NCBI RefSeq assembly: GCF_040256645.1
Contig: NZ_CP158281.1
Location: 1,550,001-1,614,000 of the forward strand
Length of the DNA: 64,000 nt
Source of the DNA: Brevibacterium sp. CBA3109
Lineage (GTDB): Bacteria; Actinomycetota; Actinomycetes; Actinomycetales; Brevibacteriaceae
Direction of reading: 5' to 3'
Shown here: piece after piece, positions 1-12,254 of the stretch
How positions within the stretch are numbered: position 1 is the first letter of the stretch
How the letters are laid out: every line of letters starts with the position of its first letter
The notes under the pieces: model-generated
Told to the model about the DNA's origin: nothing
Seen by the model: the letters and a program-made list of their open reading frames with translations, nothing else
Databases searched by the model: none
Translations under genes and position numbers: made by a program

Positions 1-960
1 CTCGACTACGGTGTGGGACGGATCTTCGTCGACAGCCTCGACGAGATCTCCCTGCTCGAATCGATCGCGGCCGCCAAGGGCACCGTTGCCCCGGTGATGC
101 TGCGTGTCACGGTGGGAGTGGAGGCCCACACCCACGATTTCATCGCCACAGCGCATGAGGACCAGAAATTCGGTCTCTCCGTCTCCGCCGGAACCGCAGC
201 GAGGGCCGCCGAGGCCGTGGCGAACTCATCGCATCTGCGTTTCGACGGCCTCCACTCGCATATCGGCTCGCAGATCTTCGACATCTCCGGCTTCCAGGTT
301 GCTGCCGCCCGTGTCCTGGCTCTGCGAGCAGAGATCATGGCCGAACATGGTGTCGATCTGCCCGATGTCGATCTGGGAGGTGGCTTCGGAATCCGCTACA
401 CCTCACAGGACACCCCCATTCCGGTGGCTGAGATGGCTCGGGAGCTCGCCGAAGTGGTCGCCAAGGAGTGCCGCGGACTGGGCACGAATGTGCCGCGGAT
501 CTCCATCGAGCCCGGACGCGCGATCGTGTCACCGTCCATGTTCACCCTCTACCGGGTCGGCACCGTCAAAGACGTCGACACCGATAATGGCGTGCGCACC
601 TACGTCGCCGTCGACGGGGGGATGAGCGACAACATTCGGACAGCTCTCTACGATGCTGACTATTCGTGTACCTTGGCCAATCGGAACTCCAGTTCCGAAC
701 CTGCCATCGTGCGCGTCGTGGGCAAGCACTGCGAATCCGGTGACATCATCGTCCGAGACGAATACATGGGATCCGATGTGTCCTCCGGCGACCTCGTCGC
801 AGTCCCGAGCACCGGTGCCTACTGCCGGTCACTGGCCAATAACTACAACCACCTGCCCAAACCGGGGGTCCTGGCCGTGACAACGGATAAGGTTGAGTGG
901 ATCGTGACGCCCGAGGACTACTCTCAGATGTTGCGCAGCGATCCGGGAATGAACGTTTGA
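1..960 (+). CDS. lysA: Diaminopimelate decarboxylase, C-terminal 319 residues (5' end outside window)
   Basis: PLP-dependent decarboxylase that converts meso-diaminopimelate to L-lysine, the last step of lysine synthesis. The frame is open from base 1 (Leu-Asp-Tyr-Gly...), so the gene begins upstream; about 140 residues of a usual ~460 are missing. Visible family motifs are GVEAHTHDFI and HEDQKFGLS near the start, the glycine loop LGGGFGIRY, EPGRAIV, VDGGMSDNIR, the active-site Cys segment CESGDI, and TGAYC followed by NNYNHLPKPGV. The stop lies 43 bases before hom, so the gene heads the lysA-hom-thrC-thrB aspartate-family operon. I am very sure of the function; only the upstream extent is unknown. 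Confidence 0.96.
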   Translation, partial: LDYGVGRIFVDSLDEISLLESIAAAKGTVAPVMLRVTVGVEAHTHDFIATAHEDQKFGLSVSAGTAARAAEAVANSSHLRFDGLHSHIGSQIFDISGFQVAAARVLALRAEIMAEHGVDLPDVDLGGGFGIRYTSQDTPIPVAEMARELAEVVAKECRGLGTNVPRISIEPGRAIVSPSMFTLYRVGTVKDVDTDNGVRTYVAVDGGMSDNIRTALYDADYSCTLANRNSSSEPAIVRVVGKHCESGDIIVRDEYMGSDVSSGDLVAVPSTGAYCRSLANNYNHLPKPGVLAVTTDKVEWIVTPEDYSQMLRSDPGMNV

Positions 961-1003
961 GAGCGGGTATGAGTGCCATTGAAGACAGCGAAAAGGTGAA
1001 CTA

Positions 1004-2311
1004 ATGCAGGCTTTGAAAGTTGCCATGCTCGGATGTGGAGTCGTCGGCACCGAGGTCGCCACCCGTATCCAGAACCGGAGCGAGGCTCTGGCCGAACGGA
1101 TCGGTGCGCCTCTGAAACTGAGCGCAATCGTCGTCCGCGACACCTCGAAGCAGCGCCCGGGGATCGACCCGAGCCTGCTGACGACAGATGCGGAGGCGGC
1201 CATCGCCGACGCCGATATCGTCATCGAGCTGATGGGAGGCATCGAGCCTGCCAAAACGCTCATCCGCTCGGCACTCGACCATGGCTCCTCCGTCGTCACC
1301 GCCAACAAGGCTCTGCTGGCTGCCAACTACGGTGAGCTCATGTCTGCGGCAGACGCGGCCGGTGTCCGTCTCGAGCACGAAGCCGCCGTCGCCGGTGCCA
1401 TTCCCATCATCCGTCCCGTCGGCGACTCGCTGGCAGGGGACCGGATCGACCGAATCATGGGCATCGTCAACGGCACCACCAACTACATCCTCGACCAGAT
1501 GGATTCCGAAGGCTGGAGCTTCGACGAAGCGCTCACGACCGCGCAGGAGCTGGGATACGCCGAGGCGGACCCAAGCGCTGACATCGGTGGCCATGATGCC
1601 GCTGCGAAGGCCGCGATTCTTTCGTCGCTGGCGTTCCACGCTCCGGTCTCGATCGACGATGTCCACGTTGAAGGCATCGAAGAAATCACGCCGGAGATGG
1701 TCGCCACGGCTCGGGACCAGGGATTCGTCATCAAACTCCTCGCCGTCTGCGAACGCGTCAGCGAATCGCCCGCCGGGCCGGGGCTGTCCGCTCGCGTCTA
1801 CCCGGCGCTGCTGGGACGCAGTCACCCTCTTGCAACAGTGCGCGGAGCCTACAACGCGGTCTTCATCGAGGCCGAGGCTGCTGGGTCACTGATGTTCTAC
1901 GGGCAGGGCGCCGGCGGCGAACCGACCGCGTCTGCGGTCCTCGGCGATGTGGTGTCCGTGGCCCGTCGCAAGGTTCTCGGTGGTCGGGGCCAGTATGAGC
2001 GTCCCTTCCACGAGGACTCGACGATCCTGCCGATATCGGCGATCACCACCCGATACCACATCACGCTCGACGTGGTCGATCGCCCGGGTGTCCTCGCCGC
2101 AGTCTCCGAGATCTTCTCCGACGAGGGCGCATCGATCGAACTCATGCGCCAGACCGTGGGAGAGGTCGACGACCAGGGCACTCAGCACGCGAAGCTCGTG
2201 CTCGCCACCCACTCGAACACCGACGCGATCCTGCGGGAGACGGTCGACCGCCTCGGCGGCCTCACCGTGGTGCGCGCCGTCAAATCCGTGATCCGTGTAG
2301 AAGGACAGTGA
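1004..2311 (+). CDS. hom: Homoserine dehydrogenase
   Basis: Reduces aspartate semialdehyde to homoserine with NAD(P)H, at the branch toward threonine and methionine. 435 residues, the usual actinobacterial length. The N-terminal Rossmann loop is [10 protein letters not shown] (about residues 8-17). The substrate domain carries [11 protein letters not shown] and the homoserine dehydrogenase signature [15 protein letters not shown] (about 188-202). A C-terminal ACT domain begins near residue 350 ([14 protein letters not shown]), which in this family allows feedback control by threonine. ATG at 1004 is preceded by an AAAGGTG-like ribosome site. The stop overlaps the start region of thrC, which suggests translational coupling. 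Confidence 0.97.
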   Translation: MQALKVAMLGCGVVGTEVATRIQNRSEALAERIGAPLKLSAIVVRDTSKQRPGIDPSLLTTDAEAAIADADIVIELMGGIEPAKTLIRSALDHGSSVVTANKALLAANYGELMSAADAAGVRLEHEAAVAGAIPIIRPVGDSLAGDRIDRIMGIVNGTTNYILDQMDSEGWSFDEALTTAQELGYAEADPSADIGGHDAAAKAAILSSLAFHAPVSIDDVHVEGIEEITPEMVATARDQGFVIKLLAVCERVSESPAGPGLSARVYPALLGRSHPLATVRGAYNAVFIEAEAAGSLMFYGQGAGGEPTASAVLGDVVSVARRKVLGGRGQYERPFHEDSTILPISAITTRYHITLDVVDRPGVLAAVSEIFSDEGASIELMRQTVGEVDDQGTQHAKLVLATHSNTDAILRETVDRLGGLTVVRAVKSVIRVEGQ

Positions 2312-2313
2312 GA

Positions 2314-3402
2314 ATGACCGAGTTTCCCAAAAAGCAGTGGCAGGGCGTTGTCGAGGAATATCGCAGCCTTCTCAATATTGCCGAGACCACACCGGCTGTG
2401 ACTCTGGGCGAAGGCGGGACACCGCTCATTCACGCGGAGAAGCTCAGTGAGCTCACCGGAGCGAACGTGTGGGTGAAGTACGAAGGCCTCAACCCGACAG
2501 CGTCTTTCAAAGACCGGGGCATGACGATGGCCATCACGAAGGCCGTGGCTCAGGGTGCGAAAGCCGTGATCTGCGCCTCGACAGGCAACACCTCGGCCTC
2601 GGCAGCGGCCTACGCCACCAAGGCTGGACTCACCTGTGCCGTGCTCGTGCCCACCGGCAAGATTGCTCCGGGCAAGATGAGCCAGGCCATCGCCCATGGG
2701 GCCACGCTGCTTGAAGTTGATGGAAACTTCGACGACTGCCTGACTCTGTGCCGGAAGCTCTCCGAGTCCTACCCAGTTCACCTCGTCAACTCCGTCAACC
2801 CGGATCGCATCGAGGGACAGAAGACCGCGTCCTTCGAAGTTGTCGACGTCCTGGGCGACGCCCCCGACATCCACGTGCTGCCTGTGGGCAATGCCGGCAA
2901 TATCACCGCGTATTGGAAGGGGTACCGCCAGTATCAAGAAATCGGAGCCGCCACGCGCCTGCCGCAGATGTGGGGCTTCCAAGCCGCCGGTTCGGCACCG
3001 ATCGTGCTCGGCCACCCCGTCGACGAACCCGATACGATCGCCACGGCCATCCGGATCGGCAATCCGGCCAGCTGGCAGCAGGCCGTCGAGGCCCGCGATT
3101 CCTCCGGTGGAGTCATCGATTCGGTCACCGACGATGAAATCCTGCGCGCGCACAAGATCCTGTCCCGGGAAGAGGGAATCTTCGTCGAACCCGGTTCGGC
3201 CTCTTCGGTGGCTGGTCTGCTGAAGATGTCCGAGGCGGGCAAGGTCCCTGCCGGGGCGACGATCGCGGTCACCGTGACCGGTCACGGCCTCAAAGATCCC
3301 AGCTGGGCACTGCACACGGCTGACGGTTCCGAGATCGAGCCGAAGCGGGTCTCCGTCGACGCCGTCAGCGCGGCACGGGCTCTCGGGCTCGAAGACAGGT
3401 GA
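2314..3402 (+). CDS. thrC: Threonine synthase
   Basis: PLP enzyme that converts O-phosphohomoserine to L-threonine. 362 residues from the ATG at 2314. The PLP lysine is K66 in ASFKDRGMT; the phosphate-binding loop is [13 protein letters not shown] and [12 protein letters not shown] follows. The length is that of the short bacterial threonine synthases. I prefer ATG 2314 over the in-frame GTG at 2308 because AAGGA at 2301-2305 sits 8 bases from the ATG but too close to the GTG. The stop (3400-3402) is nested in the GTGA start of thrB, so the two are translationally coupled. Confidence 0.96.
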   Translation: MTEFPKKQWQGVVEEYRSLLNIAETTPAVTLGEGGTPLIHAEKLSELTGANVWVKYEGLNPTASFKDRGMTMAITKAVAQGAKAVICASTGNTSASAAAYATKAGLTCAVLVPTGKIAPGKMSQAIAHGATLLEVDGNFDDCLTLCRKLSESYPVHLVNSVNPDRIEGQKTASFEVVDVLGDAPDIHVLPVGNAGNITAYWKGYRQYQEIGAATRLPQMWGFQAAGSAPIVLGHPVDEPDTIATAIRIGNPASWQQAVEARDSSGGVIDSVTDDEILRAHKILSREEGIFVEPGSASSVAGLLKMSEAGKVPAGATIAVTVTGHGLKDPSWALHTADGSEIEPKRVSVDAVSAARALGLEDR

Positions 3403-4334
3403 GCGTGAGGATCCAGATCGAGGTTCCGGCGACCTCGGCGAACCTGGGCCCCGGTTATGATGCCTTCGGCCTTGCTCTCGGGATCTTCGATACGCTGACT
3501 CTGACGATCCATGATGACCCTGTCGACCCCAGCACCTGCGTGAGCGTGACGGGGGAGAGCGCTGAGACGCTGCCGACGGATCGGTCCCATCTCATCATGC
3601 GGGTGATCGGCGATGTGCTCAATGCAGAGTATCCGGAGGCCCCCGCCGGCCTGGGGGAGCGGCTCAGCTTGGAATGTGTCAACCGGATACCCCATTCTCG
3701 CGGCCTTGGGTCCTCCGCGGCGGCGATCGTGGGCGCCATTGCGCTGGCCGGTGAGGTCGGCGCTCACGCCGGAGGTCCGAAGCTGAGCAGGCAGCGTGTG
3801 CTTGAGCTCGCCTCCGAACTCGAGGGCCACCCTGATAATGCGGCGCCTGCCGTCTCCGGGGGAGTGACCATCTCCCTGCCGGATCCTGCACGGTCGTGGC
3901 AGGTACCGGCCAACACCATCTCCGAGGTGACCGTGCTGGTGCCCGACGTGCGTCTGGACACGGAGATCGCTCGAAGCGTGATCCCTGCTTCCATCGAACA
4001 TGAGGTCGCTGCAGAGAACTCCGCGCGGGCCGGACTGCTCATCCATGGCTTCGTCACCGATTCCTCGGTTCTGCTGGAGGCCACCGAGGATCGTCTGCAC
4101 CAGGAATTTCGACGTGATGCGTATCCCGAGTCGATGTCGCTCGTCGATGCTCTGCGCGCCGAGGGTCTGCCCGCCGTGATCTCGGGTGCCGGACCCACCG
4201 TCCTCGTACTCGCGAGCACGGTTCCCCCGGCACTGGTCTCAGAAGCGGTGACACTCATTCACACCTCCATTGACCTCGGCGGATATCGCCTCAAAGAAAT
4301 GAACCAGCCATCGGATTCGCGTGAACGCCGTTGA
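3399..4334 (+). CDS. thrB: Homoserine kinase
   Basis: GHMP-family kinase that phosphorylates homoserine to O-phosphohomoserine, the substrate of the ThrC encoded just upstream. 311 residues, GTG start overlapping the thrC stop by four bases. Motif 1 is [15 protein letters not shown] at the N-terminus, the ATP-binding GHMP motif is [11 protein letters not shown] (about residues 99-109), HPDNAAPAV follows, and the C-terminal glycine motif is [10 protein letters not shown]. It is the last gene of the lysA-hom-thrC-thrB run; the next gene, rho, is separated by 197 bases and is probably transcribed on its own. Confidence 0.96.
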   Translation: MSVRIQIEVPATSANLGPGYDAFGLALGIFDTLTLTIHDDPVDPSTCVSVTGESAETLPTDRSHLIMRVIGDVLNAEYPEAPAGLGERLSLECVNRIPHSRGLGSSAAAIVGAIALAGEVGAHAGGPKLSRQRVLELASELEGHPDNAAPAVSGGVTISLPDPARSWQVPANTISEVTVLVPDVRLDTEIARSVIPASIEHEVAAENSARAGLLIHGFVTDSSVLLEATEDRLHQEFRRDAYPESMSLVDALRAEGLPAVISGAGPTVLVLASTVPPALVSEAVTLIHTSIDLGGYRLKEMNQPSDSRERR

Positions 4335-4531
4335 GCACGTAAACTAAGAGTGTTCCGTCAGTGATCGGATTCTGCGGTATGTATCGCGAATCCACTGTCT
4401 TTTCACAAATTCTGGAACGTCTCCTGCTCATTCTTAGGCAGGTTATCTTTCACAATGCACCGTCAATGGTGTTTCCGTCGCCGTGAGTAAACGGCTCTTG
4501 CCGCACGGCCGAAAGAGGGAGAAGGACCTTC
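4335..4531 (+). other. Intergenic region and probable rho leader
   Basis: 197 bases without a coding frame that I believe. AT content is higher than in the flanking genes, as expected for a promoter and leader. I see no convincing -35/-10 pair and no strong terminator hairpin for the thr operon. In several bacteria rho limits its own synthesis by acting on its leader; that is family knowledge only, and nothing here proves it. Confidence 0.4.
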
Positions 4532-6649
<2,118 letters not shown>

Positions 6650-6650
6650 G

Positions 6651-7730
6651 ATGGCCGACGATGACACCCTCACGGCCAGCGTCAGCGCACTGCTCGACGA
6701 GCATGCACGTCTGCAGTCGGAACTCTCCGATCCTGCAGTGCACGCTGACGCTGGCCGCGCCAAGAAGCTGACCAGGCGCTACGCAGAACTCGACAAGGTC
6801 GCTGTGACCGCTCGTCGGTTCGCCCAGCTCGAAGACGATGCCGCCGCCGCGGAAGAGCTCGCGGCCGACGATGCCGAATTCGGCGCTGAGGCCACACGCC
6901 TGCACGAGGAAGCCTCGGACGTCGAGGCCGAACTCAGAGACCTCTTGGTTCCCAGCGACCCCGACGATGCACGCGATGCGATCATCGAGATCAAAGCTGG
7001 TGAGGGTGGCGACGAATCCGCGCTGTTCGCAGGAGATCTTCTGCGGATGTACCAGCGCTGGATCGACTCGCGCGGATGGTCCTCGCAGATCCTGGATGCC
7101 ACGCATTCTGACCTCGGAGGCTACAAAGACGTGACCCTGGCACTGAAGGCCAAGGATGACGGTGCCTACGGGTGGGTGAAGTTCGAAGGTGGTGTCCACA
7201 GGGTCCAACGCGTGCCCGTGACCGAATCCCAAGGACGCATCCATACCTCGGCTGCTGGCGTGCTCGTGTTTCCGGAAGTGGACGAGCCGGAAGAAGTGGC
7301 GCTCGATGACAACGATCTGCGCATCGATGTCTACCGATCTTCGGGCCCCGGCGGTCAGTCCGTGAACACGACGGACTCCGCCGTGCGTATCACCCATGTG
7401 CCGACGGGCATCACCGCCAGCTGTCAGAACGAGAAATCGCAGCTGCAGAACAAGGAAGCAGCACTGCGGATGCTGCGCGCCCGCATCCTGGCCAAACAGG
7501 CCGAGGAAGCCGCAGCCGAGGCCGCGGACATTCGACGGTCCCAGGTTCGCACGGTTGACCGTTCGGAACGCATCCGCACCTACAATTTCCCCGAGAACCG
7601 GATCACGGATCATCGGACTGGGTACAAAGCCTACAACCTTGACCAGGTTCTCGCCGGCGACCTCGACCCTGTCATCGGTTCCTGCCGTGAGGCTGACAAA
7701 ACAGCACGACTCGACGCGCTGGGAGACTGA
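6651..7730 (+). CDS. prfA: Peptide chain release factor 1
   Basis: Reads UAA and UAG stop codons and triggers peptide release. 359 residues. The universal catalytic motif GGQ is at 234-236 in [17 protein letters not shown], the site methylated by PrmC, whose gene follows directly. The upstream segment ([15 protein letters not shown]) is of the RF1 type rather than RF2, and the genomic pairing with prmC supports RF1. ATG 6651 lies one base after the rho stop, so translation probably relies on coupling with rho. Confidence 0.96.
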   Translation: MADDDTLTASVSALLDEHARLQSELSDPAVHADAGRAKKLTRRYAELDKVAVTARRFAQLEDDAAAAEELAADDAEFGAEATRLHEEASDVEAELRDLLVPSDPDDARDAIIEIKAGEGGDESALFAGDLLRMYQRWIDSRGWSSQILDATHSDLGGYKDVTLALKAKDDGAYGWVKFEGGVHRVQRVPVTESQGRIHTSAAGVLVFPEVDEPEEVALDDNDLRIDVYRSSGPGGQSVNTTDSAVRITHVPTGITASCQNEKSQLQNKEAALRMLRARILAKQAEEAAAEAADIRRSQVRTVDRSERIRTYNFPENRITDHRTGYKAYNLDQVLAGDLDPVIGSCREADKTARLDALGD

Positions 7731-7764
7731 CCTGAATCCGCGCCCGCCCGCTTCTGAAGAGGAC

Positions 7765-8652
7765 GTGTCGACGGTGCTGCGCGGGGCCTCCCAGCTGCTG
7801 GCCGACGCCGATGTACCCAATCCCGACCCTGACTCCGCGGCTCTACTCGCCCACGCATGGGGAATCGACGCCTCCGACCTGGCGCGCAAACGCCTCTTCG
7901 GCGAGTCTGTTCCCGCCGGAGTCACCGAAGTCTTCGCACAACTCGTCGACCGGCGGCGTCAGCGGGTCCCACTACAGCACATCATCGGAGTCGCAGCGTT
8001 TCGTCACCTCGAACTGCAGGTCGGTCCTGGAGTCTTCGTCCCCCGGCCCGAGACTGAGCTCCTCGTCACAGAGGTCCTCGAGGAGCTGGACAGGCAACAG
8101 AACGCACACGAGGGCTTAGTCATCGATCTGTGCTCCGGTTCGGGCGCGATAACGCTCTCCCTGGCCACCGAACATCCGCGGCTGGCCATCATCGGCGTCG
8201 AGTCCGAAGCCGAGGCCCTGAACTGGTCGCTGAAGAATCTGGCGTCGGTCAACCTCGGCGATTCGAGAGTCGAGCTGATCCGCGGTGACGCGACGAGATT
8301 CGCCGATGACCGACCAGACCTGTGGGGCAGGGCCGACGTCGTCGTGACCAACCCTCCCTACGTGCCCGATGACGCTGTGCCCCGCGATGCCGAGGTACGC
8401 GAACATGATCCGGCTGCCGCTCTCTACGGAGGTTCGACGGGCTTGGAAATCCCGCGACTCATCCTGTTGCAGGCGGAGAAGTTGCTGCGTCCCGGTGGAT
8501 TCTTCATCATGGAACATTCCGAAGAGCAGGGTCCGCAAGCCTGTGAACTCATCATGTCCACGGCCAGTCTCAGGCGGGCCGCAACCTACCCGGACTACAC
8601 TGGACGCGACCGCTACACGGTGGCACATCGTGTGACAGGGGTCGACCTGTGA
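7765..8652 (+). CDS. prmC: Release factor glutamine methyltransferase
   Basis: SAM-dependent N5-methyltransferase of the glutamine in the GGQ motif of release factors. 295 residues from GTG 7765. SAM-binding motif I is VIDLCSGSGAITLSLA, and the catalytic/substrate motif NPPY is at about residues 196-199. The N-terminal helical domain (LLADADVPNPDPDSAALLAHAWG) is complete from this start. The start is uncertain: GAAGAGGA ends one base before GTG 7765, which is too close. An in-frame CTG at 7732 has GGGAG six bases upstream, and an in-frame GTG at 7687 would overlap prfA by 44 bases. The function is secure from the motif and from the prfA neighbour. Confidence 0.92.
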   Translation: MSTVLRGASQLLADADVPNPDPDSAALLAHAWGIDASDLARKRLFGESVPAGVTEVFAQLVDRRRQRVPLQHIIGVAAFRHLELQVGPGVFVPRPETELLVTEVLEELDRQQNAHEGLVIDLCSGSGAITLSLATEHPRLAIIGVESEAEALNWSLKNLASVNLGDSRVELIRGDATRFADDRPDLWGRADVVVTNPPYVPDDAVPRDAEVREHDPAAALYGGSTGLEIPRLILLQAEKLLRPGGFFIMEHSEEQGPQACELIMSTASLRRAATYPDYTGRDRYTVAHRVTGVDL

Positions 8653-8706
8653 CCATGGACCACCCGGTTCGGGCTACTGACCACCATGATTCGAAACGGA
8701 GAATTC

Positions 8707-9357
8707 GTGTCGAGACGATTCGACGTCACCCAAAGCGACATCCGTGATCTTGTCCTTGACGAATGTGCCAGGGTCAGCGAAACGGGCAATCTGCTCGTCA
8801 TTCCCACGGACACCGTGTACGGCATCGCCGCAGACGCGTTCAGCGCCTCAGCCGTCTCCGCTCTGCTTGCAGCGAAGGGACGCGGACGCGACATGCCGCC
8901 GCCGGTTCTCGTCCCCCGAGCGGAGACCGTCTTCGGCCTCGTCGACGGCGTCGACGAGAGGATGTTGTCGCTGACCGCCCAATTCTGGCCAGGACCGCTG
9001 ACGATCATCGCCAATGCTCAGCCGTCGTTGGACTGGGACCTCGGCGACACCCATGGCACAGTTGCGGTGCGGATGCCCGACGACGAATACGCTCTCGCTT
9101 TGTTGGGCCGTACGGGGCCACTGGCCGTCTCGAGCGCCAACATCTCCGGTCAGCCCGCAGCCACCTCAGCGGATGAGGCGATGGAGATGCTGGGCGACGA
9201 TGTCGACATCTACGTCGACGGGGGAGCCCGCGTGTCGGGAGTCTCTTCGACGATCGTCGACCTCACCGGAGATGTTCCCCGAATCGTGCGCGAAGGGCCT
9301 GTGACCATCGAGGAACTGCGTGACATCGTCCCCGACATCCTCGACCTGGACGGCTGA
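8707..9357 (+). CDS. L-threonylcarbamoyladenylate synthase (Sua5/YrdC family)
   Basis: Makes threonylcarbamoyl-AMP from threonine, bicarbonate and ATP, the first step of the t6A37 modification of ANN-decoding tRNAs. 216 residues. The YrdC signature is present: LLVIPTDTVYGIAADAFS, the AAKGRGRDMPPPVLV loop, FWPGPLTII, VAVRMPDDEYA, and PLAVSSANISGQPA. I choose GTG 8707 because GGAG at 8698-8701 is five bases upstream and homologues start this close to the fold; an in-frame ATG at 8686 would add seven residues. It sits between prmC and a wecA-like gene, a common actinobacterial order. Confidence 0.92.
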   Translation: MSRRFDVTQSDIRDLVLDECARVSETGNLLVIPTDTVYGIAADAFSASAVSALLAAKGRGRDMPPPVLVPRAETVFGLVDGVDERMLSLTAQFWPGPLTIIANAQPSLDWDLGDTHGTVAVRMPDDEYALALLGRTGPLAVSSANISGQPAATSADEAMEMLGDDVDIYVDGGARVSGVSSTIVDLTGDVPRIVREGPVTIEELRDIVPDILDLDG

Positions 9358-10467
9358 GTGCGCGCCTACCTCTTCATCCTCATCATCTCGGCCCTTGTGG
9401 CCTACCTGTTGACCCCGATGGTCAGGAGGGTGGCCGAGCGCGGCCTCATCTTCTCGCCCCTGCGTGAACGGGACGTGCATTCCGTTCCGACGCCGAGGTT
9501 GGGCGGAGTCGCGATGTTCGGAGCGGTGATCGTCGGCCTCATCTTCGCCTCACAGACCCCGTTCCTGCAGAGAATCTTCGTCGATATGGCCCCCATCATC
9601 GGCATCGCGGGCGCCGCCACGGTGCTATGTGTGCTGGGCATCATCGACGACATCTGGGATCTCCACTGGATGACCAAACTCGCAGGTCAGGCGCTGGCCG
9701 CGGGCTTCATGGCAATCAACGGAGTGGCGCTGCTGTCGATTCCGTTCGGGGGAGTGATCATCGCATCGCCGCGGATGTCGATCATCATCACCATCCTTGT
9801 CGTCCTGGTGACGATCAATGCCGTGAACTTCGTCGATGGACTCGACGGACTGGCCGCAGGAGTCGTGGCGATCGGCGGCAGCGCATTCTTCATCTATTCC
9901 TACGGGCTGGCCCGGGATACATCCCCTGAGTCCTATGCGAACCTGGCGTCGTTGATCACCGCGATCCTCGTCGGCGCCTGCCTCGGCTTTCTGCCTCACA
10001 ATTTCAATCCCGCGCGGATCTTCATGGGCGATTCGGGGTCGATGCTCATCGGTCTGCTGCTCGCCGCGTCGACGATCCGTGTGACCGGGCAGGTCGATCC
10101 GGCATTTCTGGGCGAAGAGCGTGTGTTCGCGACATTCCTGCCCATCATCTTGCCGATTGCAGTGATGTTCCTGCCTCTGCTCGACCTGGGACTGGCTGTC
10201 GTCCGCCGACTCATGGCCGGCCAATCACCGTTCTCCGCTGACGCCAAGCACCTTCATCACAGAATGCTCAGTCTGGGACATTCGCATGCCCGGGCAGTGC
10301 TGATCCTCTACAGCTGGACCGCACTGATCGCCTTCGGCTCAGTCATGCTGCTCCTGATGTCGTGGGTCTACGTGGTCTGCATCGTCGGCGGCCTGTTCGC
10401 CATCACCCTGATCTTCACGTTCTACCCCCTGCGGGTCCGCCAGAAAGCCAGAGAGGAAATCTCATGA
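9358..10467 (+). CDS. wecA: Undecaprenyl/decaprenyl-phosphate GlcNAc-1-phosphate transferase (MraY/WecA family)
   Basis: Integral membrane enzyme that transfers a sugar-1-phosphate from a UDP-sugar to a polyprenyl phosphate, starting a wall-polymer linkage unit. 369 residues with about ten hydrophobic segments. Family motifs: VPTPRLGGVAMF, the Asp pair in GIIDDIWDLHW (about 97-102), NFVDGLDGLAAG (about 157-168), FMGDSGSMLIG (about 222-232), and the C-terminal KHLHHRML. The HLHH-type motif and the place before atpI match the mycobacterial rfe/wecA neighbourhood. GTG start directly abutting the previous stop. MraY itself is less likely because there is no mur/dcw context. Confidence 0.88.
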   Translation: MRAYLFILIISALVAYLLTPMVRRVAERGLIFSPLRERDVHSVPTPRLGGVAMFGAVIVGLIFASQTPFLQRIFVDMAPIIGIAGAATVLCVLGIIDDIWDLHWMTKLAGQALAAGFMAINGVALLSIPFGGVIIASPRMSIIITILVVLVTINAVNFVDGLDGLAAGVVAIGGSAFFIYSYGLARDTSPESYANLASLITAILVGACLGFLPHNFNPARIFMGDSGSMLIGLLLAASTIRVTGQVDPAFLGEERVFATFLPIILPIAVMFLPLLDLGLAVVRRLMAGQSPFSADAKHLHHRMLSLGHSHARAVLILYSWTALIAFGSVMLLLMSWVYVVCIVGGLFAITLIFTFYPLRVRQKAREEIS

Positions 10468-10910
10468 CCGATGAGTCACGTCGTCAGGAGACCTACGTTC
10501 AAGCAGCGTGGACCAGAGTCTGGAGGACCATGTTGATCCGCGGGGCGATCCTCGTCGTTGCTGTCGCCGTGCTCGGAATGGGCATCGGCTACCTCGTATC
10601 CGATTTCAAAGGACTCAACGGCGGTGCTGTCGGCGGTGGACTGGCCGCGGTCTTCATCATCATCACCCTGGTCATCATGTATGCGGGCCGCAACATGGGG
10701 TTGACGGCGATCGCCGGATTCTTGGGCATGGGCTTCCTCTTCAAAGCGTTCATCTTCATGATCGTCATCTGGCGGCTCAAAGACGCAATCTGGCTGGACG
10801 GAACTGTGGCGTTCTTCACGATCGTCGCGGCCGTGATCGGTTCTTCGCTCGTCGAAGGGCTGACTGTGGTCAAAGGACGCGTTCCCTACGTGGATCCCGA
10901 CGCGAAATAG
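10464..10910 (+). CDS. AtpI-like membrane protein of the ATP synthase locus
   Basis: 148 residues with four predicted transmembrane segments (near residues 22-45, 55-75, 78-102 and 112-132) between a charged N-terminus and a short tail. Its position before atpB and its size match the poorly conserved AtpI/Unc-I proteins, which help c-ring assembly or magnesium supply in some species. The identification rests mostly on context. ATG 10464 overlaps the wecA stop (ATGA), with GAGAGGAAAT upstream. About 200 bases separate it from atpB, so it may belong to the wecA transcript. Confidence 0.75.
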   Translation: MTDESRRQETYVQAAWTRVWRTMLIRGAILVVAVAVLGMGIGYLVSDFKGLNGGAVGGGLAAVFIIITLVIMYAGRNMGLTAIAGFLGMGFLFKAFIFMIVIWRLKDAIWLDGTVAFFTIVAAVIGSSLVEGLTVVKGRVPYVDPDAK

Positions 10911-10980
10911 GCGAATTCGACGCTTGCGACAGCCCCTGCCAGAGGAGGTACAGTCAAAGGTGATGAATTTGTCGACAGCG

Positions 10981-10997
10981 CTCTACAATTGGTAGAG
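10981..10997 (+). promoter_or_regulatory. Perfect inverted repeat before atpB, with a TACAAT box inside
   Basis: CTCTAC-AATTG-GTAGAG is a perfect 6-bp repeat with a 5-base centre, about 120 bases before the atpB start. TACAAT (10984-10989) within it looks like a -10 element, but no good -35 lies 16-18 bases upstream. It could be an operator overlapping the atp promoter or a small leader hairpin. Low confidence. Confidence 0.35.
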
Positions 10998-11116
10998 TTG
11001 TTGCGGTGCTGGAGCCATTCGTTGCTCCATGTCGCTCCTGAACCTACAGCCATGCAACTCGTGTGTGGCTAAGGCCAGGCCATCAAGGCTTTTGACCATG
11101 GGAGAGTAAAGGAAAC

Positions 11117-11929
11117 GTGGGAACACTCAACGCTGCGAACACAACGATCCAAGCCGCTGAAGGTGGTTTTCACGCCCCGTCCATGGCGGAGTTCTTCCCC
11201 GCCGCGTTCCTCTTCGAAGGCACTCCCTTTGAGATGAACCGCGTGATGCTCATCCGCGTCATCGCCACTGTGGCAGTCGTTGTTCTGCTTGCTGTGTGGG
11301 CAAAGCGCATGAAGCTCGTTCCGGGCCGCTTCCAGTCCAGCATGGAGCTGGCGATGGAATTCGTCACCGTCGGAATCGCCGAAGACACCATGGGCAAGGA
11401 GCGCGCCAAGAAGTTCATGCCGCTGATCGTCGCGATCTTCTTCGGCATTCTGTTCTGGAACGTCACGAAGCTGATTCCGTTCCTCAATATGCCGGGCACC
11501 GGCGTCATCGGCCTCCCAATCGTGCTCACGCTGACGGTTTACGTGACTTATCATTGGGCTGGCATCGCCGAGAAGGGACTCGGCGGCTATCTCAAGGATT
11601 CGCTCATCCTGCCCGGAGTCCCATGGCCGATGCATATTCTGCTCATCCCGATCGAGTTCATCACGAAGTTCGTCACCCAGCCGTTTACGCTGGCCATCCG
11701 ACTCTTCGCCAACATGATGGTCGGCCACCTCCTCCTCGTGCTCTGCTTCTCAGCGACGAGCTTCTTCCTCATCGATGCTGCGAACGGATTCCAGTTCTTC
11801 TCGATCATCACCTTCGCCGGCGGATTCTTCGTCTTCATCCTTGAGATGCTGATTGTCGTCCTGCAGGCCTATATCTTCGCTCTTCTCTCCTGCGTCTACA
11901 TCAACGCCGCGATCTCAGACGACCACTGA
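11117..11929 (+). CDS. atpB: ATP synthase Fo subunit a
   Basis: Membrane subunit that forms the proton half-channels beside the c-ring. 270 residues with five to six transmembrane segments. The essential arginine is in the conserved helix FTLAIRLFANMMVGH (R near residue 195). GTG start behind AAAGGAAAC. First structural gene of the complete operon atpB-E-F-H-A-G-D-C. The N-terminus (FHAPSMAEFFP) is typical of actinobacterial subunit a. A single promoter upstream probably drives the whole operon. Confidence 0.96.
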   Translation: MGTLNAANTTIQAAEGGFHAPSMAEFFPAAFLFEGTPFEMNRVMLIRVIATVAVVVLLAVWAKRMKLVPGRFQSSMELAMEFVTVGIAEDTMGKERAKKFMPLIVAIFFGILFWNVTKLIPFLNMPGTGVIGLPIVLTLTVYVTYHWAGIAEKGLGGYLKDSLILPGVPWPMHILLIPIEFITKFVTQPFTLAIRLFANMMVGHLLLVLCFSATSFFLIDAANGFQFFSIITFAGGFFVFILEMLIVVLQAYIFALLSCVYINAAISDDH

Positions 11930-11950
11930 GAAACGCCCCTCAATCTGTAA

Positions 11951-12235
<285 letters not shown>

Positions 12236-12254
12236 TCAATAAGAGGACTAAACG

